9,616 nucleotides of DNA from Prosthecochloris sp. (lineage in GTDB: Bacteria > Bacteroidota > Chlorobiia > Chlorobiales > Chlorobiaceae): contig RAZP01000010.1 in assembly GCA_004028745.1 (NCBI GenBank), positions 1 to 9,616 on the forward strand, given 5' to 3'. The stretch's first letter is position 1. Each line of letters starts with the position of its first letter. A model generated the notes under the pieces. That model saw only the letters and a program-made list of their open reading frames with translations, had not been told where the DNA came from and ran no database searches. The position numbers and the translations under genes are program-made. Below are positions 1-5,703 of this stretch, in pieces.

Positions 1-235
1 GATGCAACAAACGATCTCTGCCTATCCGGATTCCTTGATGCTTCAAATGCTCCTGTAGCTTCCGACCCCCTGTTTCCGGCAAGAGCTGCCGGATCGATCG
101 CACTCCGGCAAGAACACGCAATGCCTCCTTTGAACGCGCCTCTTCTCGTTCTTTTGCCTTGTAGTAGCTTTGCCGACTGTAGCCCAACTCTCGGCATATG
201 CCTTGTAGACCTGTCGGCTTTCCCGAGGTTCTCAT
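1..235 (-). CDS. IS3-family transposase OrfB, N-terminal part (runs off the window)
   Basis: Reading the minus strand from the ATG at 235 gives 78 codons without a stop up to the window edge. The peptide begins MRTSGKPTGLQGICRELGYS, continues with a QSYYKAKEREEARSKEA stretch, and ends with a GGRKLQEHLKHQGIRIGRDR segment. This is the usual layout of an IS3-family OrfB before its DDE integrase core: a small helix-turn-helix ('..LCR.LGISRSGYY..') and then the 'GYRRIHAEL...GIRVGRDRV' helix. The DDE catalytic residues would lie beyond position 1 and cannot be checked. The ATG overlaps the orfA stop (ATGA, 235-232), and the frame is -1 relative to orfA. The -1 frame stays open from the A-run at 272-279 down to 235, so the natural product is probably an OrfAB fusion. 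Whether the element is intact cannot be judged here. Confidence 0.85.
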   Translation of the reverse strand, partial: MRTSGKPTGLQGICRELGYSRQSYYKAKEREEARSKEALRVLAGVRSIRQLLPETGGRKLQEHLKHQGIRIGRDRLLH

Positions 236-603
236 TCGTTCCCTGGTAAGCCCGGCAGCTCTAAGCCAGACTTTTTTTTAATGTCTATTTTCAGCTCTTT
301 CTCGGCCACTTCTATCACCGATTCCAGCATGACCACACGTACCTGGGTCTTTGCCAGCGCTGCTTCAAGCTCTCGTTTCTCTTTCTCTAACTGCTTGATC
401 CTGTCCGACTCATTCTTCATTTTCACCAACACCGTTTTGTTGATCAGATGACCCTTGCCATAACGACGAAGCCAGTTGTAAATCGTTGTGCCCCCTCCAA
501 TCTCATAGACTCGATGGGCTTCCCCTATACTGAATTTACCATTTTCGATCTCGGTGACCACTTTGTGCTTGAAGGCTGCACTGTATCTTTTGTTAACGCC
601 CAT
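232..603 (-). CDS. IS3-family transposase OrfA (HTH and leucine-zipper protein)
   Basis: This 123-aa protein has the standard OrfA architecture. A helix-turn-helix of the Transposase_8 type covers about residues 5-55 (RYSAAFKHKVVTEIENGKFS, then TIYNWLRRYGKG), and it would bind the terminal repeats. A strongly charged, leucine-heptad coiled coil follows at about 65-105 (IKQLEKEKRELEAALAKTQ onward) for multimerisation with OrfB or OrfAB. The start is supported by a purine-rich Shine-Dalgarno tract (GGAGGGAGGG, 620-611) 7-12 nt upstream. Near the 3' end, codons AAA AAA AAG (279-271) form a slippery heptamer for -1 frameshifting into orfB, so OrfA is the product of ribosomes that do not shift. 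The family assignment is firm; the IS subgroup was not determined. Confidence 0.92.
   Translation of the reverse strand: MGVNKRYSAAFKHKVVTEIENGKFSIGEAHRVYEIGGGTTIYNWLRRYGKGHLINKTVLVKMKNESDRIKQLEKEKRELEAALAKTQVRVVMLESVIEVAEKELKIDIKKKSGLELPGLPGNE
271..279 (-). promoter_or_regulatory. A8G slippery sequence for -1 programmed frameshifting
   Basis: The minus strand reads AAAAAAAAG in orfA frame as Lys-Lys-Lys (residues 109-111). Slipping back one base enters a frame that reads V-W-L-R-A-A-G-L-T-R-E-R-M-R-T and continues into OrfB without a stop. A-rich slippery heptamers at this place are the established route to the OrfAB transposase in IS3 elements. No stimulatory downstream stem-loop was identified with confidence. 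Confidence 0.7.
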
Positions 604-615
604 TGGTTGACCCTC

Positions 616-651
616 CCTCCTTTTTGTGTCAACCGGTTTCAGGACGACTCA
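616..651 (-). repeat. Probable left terminal inverted repeat of the IS3 element
   Basis: Upstream of orfA the minus strand reads TGAGTCGTCCTGAAACCGG and then TTGACACAAAAAGGAGG. IS3-family ends typically begin with TG and lie within about 100 bp of orfA, so 651 is the most likely outer edge. The matching right end is outside the window, so the exact border and target duplication cannot be verified. Confidence 0.35.
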
Positions 652-660
652 AATCGTTAC

Positions 661-681
661 TGGTCACTGGTCACTTGTCAC
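661..681. repeat. Tandem 7-bp repeats (TGGTCAC, TGGTCAC, TTGTCAC)
   Basis: Three consecutive heptamers differ at one base. They sit just outside the probable IS end, in the 184-bp gap between orfA and the unknown gene at 788. The rest of the gap (682-787) shows no ORF, no convincing terminator and no RNA-like fold. The array may be an intergenic repeat that the IS inserted beside. Confidence 0.6.
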
Positions 682-787
682 TCTATCACCCTTTTGACTT
701 TCCTCAACCTTCCCTTGCTGTTTCAGCCACAGTATTGCAGGACGGTAACCAGGCCCGGGGCGGCTTTCTTATAGTCTACAAAAGCGT

Positions 788-2257
788 TTAGGAGCCGTTA
801 ATTAACACCGCGGTTTCAGTAAGGGAATATGAGCCGACGATGTTTGTGCCGTGGTTCGGCTCGATATGAATGTCTCCTTTATATTCTTGGTTCTTTTGCA
901 GTGCCTGCTCCAGCGCCTCTATCTTGCCCAGCAGGCTGTAAGCCGCGGACTGGGGAGTGGAGCACGACACAGGGGGCTTGTTTCCGCCATGTAAGAAATA
1001 TCCTGCGGGAATGGCAGAATCTTCAGGATAGCCGTGCCAGTGTGTCATGGATGCGCCCATGCGGGCCAGTATTACCGGAAATTGCCAGGACGGCCTTATG
1101 GTTTGCAGAATGCTCGCGATGAAGGTATTGCCTAGCGCATGCGACAGGATGGTAAGTGTGTCAAATGAAGGTCTTGACTCACTGGCTTCTGACAGCATGT
1201 GAGGGGTCATGAGCGTTATATTTCCTTGGTCAAGGCTTATGGCTACCAGGTCTGTCTCGGGGTTCAGACTGGTTTTTTGGCACCCGGAGCGGGTTGTGAT
1301 GACAGTGACCGGCACCGGTTCAACGAGGTGCCACTCGTTGAGCACGTTGATCGGGACATAGTGTTTATTCTCCAGGTGCAGCAATGGAGTTTCTCTCAAC
1401 TCCGTTTCGCTCAAAGAGGAGCTGTATTCTTTAAGACGAAGTGCACGGGGGGCCGATACCGGTAGTTGCCGTGCAAAAAAGCCATAACTCATGCCGCTGC
1501 GCTGATCGAGATAGCGTGCGACAATCTTTTTGTAAAAAGGGCTTCTGTATTTCAGGGTTTCCCGTGAAGTGTGGGTCAGAAAATAGCTGTTTGAACTCCA
1601 CAGCCTGCTGCACCCGGTAAAATCTGCAGATACCTCATGGGCTGTTTCAGTGTGTCCGAGCGTGAAGCCGCCGGGCCTGTGGTCAAAGTTGGAAGGCTTT
1701 GGCGGGACAACCTGGGCGGTTAGTTTAGGTACCAGGGTCTTCAGTACATCCGAGGGCAGCGGACAAGAGCCGTCAAAACGCACAAAACCTCCGTTCATGG
1801 TGCAAATGGTCCAGCTGTCATTTGTTATGTAGATGCTGATGTGAACCATATCCCAGGCAAGTTTGCCGACAATCCTGTCGAGCCTTTCTTGGGGCAGCGA
1901 TGCTTCAGTCAGCGGAGCAGGTTCATCATGAATCCCGACAATGATATTGTCATACAGGGTTGAAACCCGGTTGATGGCGAGCAGTTCATCCTTGAATGAA
2001 CCCGGAGCTATCACGACCATTCCCGGCTTGAACTTGCCATCCGAACGACAGGCTTCATCTTCACTGAGCACCTGAATTCCGAGAATGTTACAGGCATTTA
2101 TGAGTGATGAAGTAAAACACTGGAGTCTCGGTGTTTTTTTTTTCGCAGGCAGGAAAACCAGTTGCAGCTTCCTGCACATGTCGCCGGTTTCAAGCGGTGT
2201 GGAGGGGGAAATGCCAAGAAGATGACCAAGAGAAGCGAGAGAAATGTTCTTACTCAT
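788..2257 (-). CDS. Uncharacterised 489-aa protein, last gene of the pyrE-tyrA-nadK cluster
   Basis: I do not recognise this protein. The ATG at 2257 (MSKNISLASLGHLLGIS) is chosen over a longer reading from 2341, because the longer form would overlap nadK by 58 nt; with 2257 the gap after nadK is 26 nt. No strong Shine-Dalgarno is visible, which fits coupling to nadK. The product looks soluble: no signal peptide or membrane segment is apparent. The first ~150 residues alternate hydrophobic strands and helices in an alpha/beta pattern (for example MVVIAPGSF and NIIVGIHDEPAP). The middle is rich in aromatic and basic residues (SPFYKKIVARYLDQRSGMSY). Near the C-terminus there is a His/Trp motif (MTHWHGYPED), a short heptad helix (LLGKIEALEQALQKNQ) and a final polar segment (HIEPNHGTNIVGSYSLTETA). 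Codon use resembles its neighbours and the frame is intact. It is probably cotranscribed with the biosynthetic genes, but no function is claimed. Confidence 0.75.
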   Translation of the reverse strand: MSKNISLASLGHLLGISPSTPLETGDMCRKLQLVFLPAKKKTPRLQCFTSSLINACNILGIQVLSEDEACRSDGKFKPGMVVIAPGSFKDELLAINRVSTLYDNIIVGIHDEPAPLTEASLPQERLDRIVGKLAWDMVHISIYITNDSWTICTMNGGFVRFDGSCPLPSDVLKTLVPKLTAQVVPPKPSNFDHRPGGFTLGHTETAHEVSADFTGCSRLWSSNSYFLTHTSRETLKYRSPFYKKIVARYLDQRSGMSYGFFARQLPVSAPRALRLKEYSSSLSETELRETPLLHLENKHYVPINVLNEWHLVEPVPVTVITTRSGCQKTSLNPETDLVAISLDQGNITLMTPHMLSEASESRPSFDTLTILSHALGNTFIASILQTIRPSWQFPVILARMGASMTHWHGYPEDSAIPAGYFLHGGNKPPVSCSTPQSAAYSLLGKIEALEQALQKNQEYKGDIHIEPNHGTNIVGSYSLTETAVLINGS

Positions 2258-2283
2258 GAAACTCGGGGTGATAGACTGGGTGA

Positions 2284-3141
2284 TTATATGCCTGACTTGT
2301 GTTCGCGGCCCCAGAGCAGCTTGCTCCTGAGAATCTCGCAATAATTTCTGTTTTCGTTGGCCACAAGGTTTATCATTTCACCGGATTTCTTCACGGTTAC
2401 CGCTTCGCCGGGCATGAGCATCTTTCTTACATGACCGTCGCAGTTTAGCGGAAACGCCCCGTCAGGGGCATCGACGGAAACCTCTATGATCTTGTCGTCA
2501 CTGATTACAAGAGGCCTGACGGTCAGCATATGCGGGCAGATAGGCGTTATAACAAATACATTGGATTTCGGTGCGATAACCGGCCCTCCCGCCGAAAGAG
2601 AATAGGCGGTTGATCCTGTAGAGGTAGCTATGATGATGCCGTCCGCACGATAGGAGCTGAGTTGTTCTCCATCAAGTTTGATGATAAATGCCGGTATTCT
2701 CGGGTAAGCGCCTTTTTCCACTACAACATCGTTAAGCGCGGTAAAGTATTTGGTATCGCTGCCTATGGAAACCTGTGCCTCAAGCTGTGTGCGGTCATGA
2801 ATGCTATATGTTCCTTCAAGTACTTTCTCAATGGCTCCGTACATCTCCTCTTTGCTGAACTCGGCGAGGAATCCGAGATGTCCTACATTGATGCCGATAA
2901 CCGGCTTCGTTACAGAGTAGTGAGAGGTAAAGAGCAGGGTGCCGTCGCCGCCGAGCGAGATAAAGATATCGCAAAGCTTGTTCAGCCTTTCAATTTCAGC
3001 AGCATTGCTGACACCGAGCTTTGCTGCCGATGTTGTGTCGAAGACGTAGTCGAGATCCCGCTCCTGCAGCCAGACCATGAGTTCCCGGGCCAGTTCAGTC
3101 GCCTCATGACGGTTGATGTTGACAACAATGGCGAATTTCAT
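2284..3141 (-). CDS. nadK: NAD kinase
   Basis: The 285-aa cytoplasmic enzyme phosphorylates NAD with ATP (or polyphosphate) to make NADP. The hallmark GGDGT phosphate-binding motif is at residues 64-68 (SLGGDGTLL), followed by INVGHLGFLAEF (about 84-95). The Asn-Asp pair that contacts the nicotinamide ribose is in ALNDVVVEKG (N137-D138), and the conserved glycine-rich ATSTGSTAYSLSAGGP lies at 172-187. PICPHMLTVRPLVI (about 200-213) is the usual C-terminal domain signature. Length is normal for the family. Its ATG (3141-3139) overlaps the tyrA stop in ATGA, so the two are translationally coupled. The overlap also fixes the start. Some annotations call this gene ppnK. Confidence 0.96.
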   Translation of the reverse strand: MKFAIVVNINRHEATELARELMVWLQERDLDYVFDTTSAAKLGVSNAAEIERLNKLCDIFISLGGDGTLLFTSHYSVTKPVIGINVGHLGFLAEFSKEEMYGAIEKVLEGTYSIHDRTQLEAQVSIGSDTKYFTALNDVVVEKGAYPRIPAFIIKLDGEQLSSYRADGIIIATSTGSTAYSLSAGGPVIAPKSNVFVITPICPHMLTVRPLVISDDKIIEVSVDAPDGAFPLNCDGHVRKMLMPGEAVTVKKSGEMINLVANENRNYCEILRSKLLWGREHKSGI

Positions 3142-4004
3142 GAGCTGCTTTTGTTTTTGAGTTTTTCGTAAAGCATGTTTGCGCTCTCAAACTCCCTGCG
3201 GATACTTTCCATCCGGTTGTTGCGGGTATCATCCGCCAGTTGTTCGAGTTCTTTGCTGAAACTCATGAGCTCGGAAGAGATATTTTTCCGGTTTGTCGCA
3301 ATGATATCCTGCCAGATTTCCCAGGAGCTTCCCGCAAGCCGTGTGAGTGTCGACAAACCGGGGCCGCTTTTATCAATGTCATCAGCACAATGGTTGATCA
3401 AGGCTGTCGAAATCATTTGGGGCAGGTGGCTTATAGTTGCGACAATCCTGTCATGTTCTTCGGGGGTCATTACAGCAATCCGGCATTTGATAGACTGTAG
3501 AAGTTCCAGAAGGTTGCCGACATCGGGCCTGGAGATAGTTGCCTCGTCGGCACATACCACAACTGTTTTTCCGGCAAGAAGCTCGTCATGACTTGCATGG
3601 TAGCCCTGCTGTTCCCGCCCCGCAATAGGGTGCATACCTACAAAGCCGAGCCCCAGTTCGGCAGCCCGTTCTGCAATGGCTGCTTTCGTGCTCGAAACAT
3701 CACTGATAAGTGCATGCTCGGGAACAAACGCACTTATTTCTTCCAGCAAAGCTATGTTTGTCTCGACCGGTGCGGCAAGGATGATGAGATCTGCATCATA
3801 AAGCAATTTTTTATCGGGCTCAAAACGGTCGAGACCCAGCTGCTGTATATGTTCGATGTCCTTTTCACTGAAGGAGAGGTCGTAACCTTTGAACATGATG
3901 CGCTGCTTTGCAGCAAGTGGTGATTTTTTCAGAGCCCTAAGAACCGATGCGCCTATTAACCCGAGTCCTATGATAGAGATGCTGCTGATACAGGTTGTAT
4001 GCAT
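3138..4004 (-). CDS. tyrA: Prephenate/arogenate dehydrogenase (tyrosine biosynthesis)
   Basis: This 288-aa NAD(P)-dependent dehydrogenase oxidatively decarboxylates prephenate (or arogenate) on the way to tyrosine. The N-terminal Rossmann motif GLGLIGAS is at residues 13-20. LAAPVETN (about 77-84) and SDVSSTKAAI (101-110) are conserved strand ends of the nucleotide domain. GMHPIAG (123-129) and ISHLPQ (191-196) are active-site segments typical of TyrA, with H193 as the likely catalytic histidine. No chorismate mutase or ACT domain is attached. The ATG at 4004 is preferred over one at 4073, since the longer form would overlap pyrE by 58 nt; 4004 leaves an 11-nt gap with an upstream GGCAGGT. 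The terminal TGA overlaps the nadK ATG. Prephenate versus arogenate preference cannot be read from these motifs. Confidence 0.94.
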   Translation of the reverse strand: MHTTCISSISIIGLGLIGASVLRALKKSPLAAKQRIMFKGYDLSFSEKDIEHIQQLGLDRFEPDKKLLYDADLIILAAPVETNIALLEEISAFVPEHALISDVSSTKAAIAERAAELGLGFVGMHPIAGREQQGYHASHDELLAGKTVVVCADEATISRPDVGNLLELLQSIKCRIAVMTPEEHDRIVATISHLPQMISTALINHCADDIDKSGPGLSTLTRLAGSSWEIWQDIIATNRKNISSELMSFSKELEQLADDTRNNRMESIRREFESANMLYEKLKNKSSS

Positions 4005-4015
4005 ACCTGCCGGTG

Positions 4016-4597
4016 TTAGCTTGTTTGAAAAGTTCGGCTCCCGGGTATGTCGATTGGAACGTTCTGGTCGCAAAGCGGGCAGTTGTGCGGCTCGTAATTT
4101 TTTACTTCAAGGGTTAACAGGGAAAATTGCTTTTCCGCCAATGTTACCGTGCCATTGCTGCGGTCAACCACGGAACCGACTCCGACAATTTCCGCCTCCG
4201 CTTTTGTGACAACTCCGATAACCTCGGCAACCGAGCCTCCTGTAGTGATAACATCTTCAACAACAAGCACCTTGTCTCCCGGGGAAACGCTGAAGCCTCT
4301 TCTCAGGGCCATTTCGCCGTTTTTTCTTTCAGCAAAAATGGTTTTCACCCCCAGTTGGCGACCGACTTCCGTGCCGACTACTATACCGCCGACCGCCGGT
4401 GAAATGACGGTATCGACTTTCAGGCCGCTGAAAAAGGATGCTATGTTTCTGCATATCTCCGTAAGGTACTCAGGATATTGCAGCACTTTGGCGCATTGAA
4501 AGTACGTATTGCTGTGCAGGCCGGAGGTCAGCTTGAAATGCCCCTCCAGCAATGCTCCGGAAGATCTGAATATCTCAAGTAATGCAGGTGTGCTCAT
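4016..4597 (-). CDS. pyrE: Orotate phosphoribosyltransferase
   Basis: The 193-aa cytoplasmic enzyme joins orotate to PRPP to form OMP in de novo UMP synthesis. The type I phosphoribosyltransferase PRPP loop VLVVEDVITTGGS is at residues 110-122. FKLTSGLHSNTYFQCAKVL (21-39) is the orotate-binding N-terminal segment. FAERKNGEMALRRGF (88-102) is the flexible catalytic loop region, and ISPAVGGIVVG (65-75) is the PPi-binding strand. A CPLC pair near the C-terminus (173-176) occurs in one bacterial PyrE branch. The start has an AGGA about 8 nt upstream. It is the first gene of a minus-strand cluster with tyrA 11 nt downstream. The leader contains palindromes, and a MITE begins 62 bp upstream, so transcription starts either in that gap or within the element. 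Confidence 0.95.
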   Translation of the reverse strand: MSTPALLEIFRSSGALLEGHFKLTSGLHSNTYFQCAKVLQYPEYLTEICRNIASFFSGLKVDTVISPAVGGIVVGTEVGRQLGVKTIFAERKNGEMALRRGFSVSPGDKVLVVEDVITTGGSVAEVIGVVTKAEAEIVGVGSVVDRSNGTVTLAEKQFSLLTLEVKNYEPHNCPLCDQNVPIDIPGSRTFQTS

Positions 4598-4613
4598 GTG
4601 TATATCCTGAATA

Positions 4614-4642
4614 TCAACGGTTGACGGTCCGGACCTCCAGAC
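4614..4642. promoter_or_regulatory. Palindrome cluster in the pyrE leader
   Basis: Two adjacent palindromes lie 17-45 bp upstream of the pyrE ATG: TCAAC-G-GTTGA (4614-4624) and GGTCCGGACC (4626-4635). The second can also pair as GGTCCGG with CCAGACC (4636-4642) with one mismatch. Such placement suits an operator or a leader hairpin. No uridine tract follows, so it is not a standard terminator. The function is inferred only. Confidence 0.35.
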
Positions 4643-4658
4643 CTTTTAAGAAGCTATA

Positions 4659-4747
4659 GGGCATCTCTAAAATTGTCGTGAATCCCGAAACCCCACTCAA
4701 CCGCCCAACGAAGTAAGCATGGTGTGCAACAAATAATAGAGGTACTC
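4659..4747. mobile_element. MITE-like element, copy 1 (89 bp)
   Basis: The ends form imperfect inverted repeats: GGGCATCTCTAAAATT at the left, and GAGTACCTCTATTATT reading inward from the right. The element is flanked on both sides by TATA (4655-4658 and 4748-4751), a perfect 4-bp target duplication. It has no coding capacity. It shares AATTGTCGTGA (4671-4681), CCGCCCAACGAAGT (4701-4714) and a CAACAAAT-type block with copy 2, but lacks about 28 bp of interior. It lies between pyrE and ruvX, both of which are read on the minus strand. The autonomous parent transposase is not in the window. Confidence 0.75.
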
Positions 4748-4863
4748 TATAAAATACATAAGCCTGATCGAAATGTTAAACGTTAATTGGCGGTATGCAA
4801 TACTCTACGTACACTCGACGCCGAACCCCGAAGAAAGGATAGTCGGAAACCGGGAGCAGGGAT

Positions 4864-5292
4864 TTATGGAGCGTTTTCAAGATAGTTTTGCAGCAGCAGG
4901 CAAGCCGCCGCAGTGTCGAGCCGCCCTTTCTGTTGTCTTTTTTTCCTGCTGAGACCGGACTCGATGAGCAGCCGCTGTGCTTGGCGGGAGGAGCCGTGTT
5001 CATCAATTGTTTCTATCGGAGTATCTGGAAATGCTTTTGTCAGCTTTTCGATAAAGCGGTCAACCAGTCGCGTCATCCGGTTTTTTGTTCCATCGCTGTT
5101 GAAGGGATGACCGATGATTATTTTTTCAACAGGTTCATCATGCAGGAGTGACGCCAGGACTGTAAGGATTTTTTCAGAAGAAAACGTGCCAACAGGCTGT
5201 GCAAAACTGCCGAACGGGTCGCTTTTTGCAAGACCCACCCGCTTTGTGCCATAGTCGATTGCAAATATTCTTTTTTTTGTAATCTCTCTCAC
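4864..5292 (-). CDS. ruvX: YqgF/RuvX-family nuclease (putative pre-16S rRNA / Holliday junction nuclease)
   Basis: This 142-aa protein has the RNase H-like fold of the YqgF family, which is linked to maturation of the 16S rRNA 5' end and predicted to resolve Holliday junctions. FAIDYGTKRVGLA (10-22) supplies the first acidic residue (D13). IIIGHPFNSDGTKN (58-71) is the family loop, ETIDEHGSS (94-102) gives the second acid (E98), and KGRLDTAAACLLLQNYL (122-138) gives the third (D126). The usual 'DER' reads DEH here. The start is a GTG (5292-5290): an in-frame stop lies just upstream and no earlier ATG or GTG exists, while a later start would remove the catalytic motif. No clear Shine-Dalgarno is seen. 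It stands alone between two MITEs. The 116-bp gap on its 3' side before copy 1 shows no feature I can support. Confidence 0.93.
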   Translation of the reverse strand: MREITKKRIFAIDYGTKRVGLAKSDPFGSFAQPVGTFSSEKILTVLASLLHDEPVEKIIIGHPFNSDGTKNRMTRLVDRFIEKLTKAFPDTPIETIDEHGSSRQAQRLLIESGLSRKKRQQKGRLDTAAACLLLQNYLENAP

Positions 5293-5384
5293 AAAAATGC
5301 TGTTGTCGGTTCAAAAGGTACAAGTTGCTTTCTTACCGTAAAAGTATCAAAAATACCTGTTCTTCACAGACGGCATCGATTTAT

Positions 5385-5501
5385 GAGCACCTCTATTAAT
5401 TGTCGTGAGCGCCGTGAGTACAAGGCGGACGGAGCGCAGAAACCCTCTCCCATCCGCCCAACGAAGTGTTCGGGGCGCGTAACAAATTAATAGAGGTGCC
5501 C
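5385..5501. mobile_element. MITE-like element, copy 2 (117 bp)
   Basis: Terminal inverted repeats of 17 bp match at 16 positions: GAGCACCTCTATTAATT at the left, and GGGCACCTCTATTAATT reading inward from the right. It is bounded by the perfect 4-bp duplication TTAT (5381-5384 and 5502-5505). Inner arms GGCGGA (5424-5429) and TCCGCC (5453-5458) also pair, so almost the whole element can fold into one branched hairpin. No protein is encoded. It lies 92 bp upstream of the ruvX start and about 200 bp upstream of the SQR gene, so it could influence either promoter. Confidence 0.85.
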
Positions 5502-5652
5502 TTATAAAAGAGGAAGAAAGCTCGTTAAGGACTCTGAACGGTTTTACAAGCATGTTACGAAGTCTGTATTACTCATTGATTATATGGGTTTGCAGTCTGA
5601 GGTTTATTTTCTATCTTCTCTCGCAAAAATCAGCAAAATCCAAAAGTTTACA

Positions 5653-5674
5653 ACATCCCCTCTCATAGGGATGT
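5653..5674 (+). promoter_or_regulatory. Hairpin/operator candidate in the SQR leader
   Basis: ACATCCC and GGGATGT form a perfect 7-bp inverted repeat around an 8-nt loop, ending 29 nt before the SQR start codon. It could be a repressor site or an mRNA stem. The remainder of 5502-5703 is AT-rich and probably holds the promoter, but no -35/-10 pair stands out. The gene's own GGAG (5690-5693) ribosome binding site lies after the hairpin. Confidence 0.4.
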
Positions 5675-5703
5675 CCTAACGAGAATAACGGAGAAAACAA
5701 GCG

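Noticed and set aside
448..791. Plus-strand ORFs across the IS and the following gap
   Set aside because: They lie opposite orfA and the IS end, lack ribosome binding sites and have no recognisable domains.
2258..2341. N-terminal extension of the unknown gene to 2341
   Set aside because: It would overlap the nadK coding end by 58 nt; the ATG at 2257 gives normal spacing.
2662..3171. 169-aa plus-strand ORF
   Set aside because: It is fully antisense to nadK, whose motifs are unambiguous.
4005..4073. Longer TyrA start
   Set aside because: It overlaps the end of pyrE, and the extra 23 residues are absent from the usual TyrA N-terminus, which starts just before the GxGxxG motif.
4776..5006. 76-aa minus-strand ORF near ruvX
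   Set aside because: It overlaps the 3' part of ruvX in another frame and has no supporting signal.
5347..5553. 68-aa minus-strand ORF over MITE copy 2
   Set aside because: It is produced by reading through the inverted-repeat element and has no start signal or domain.
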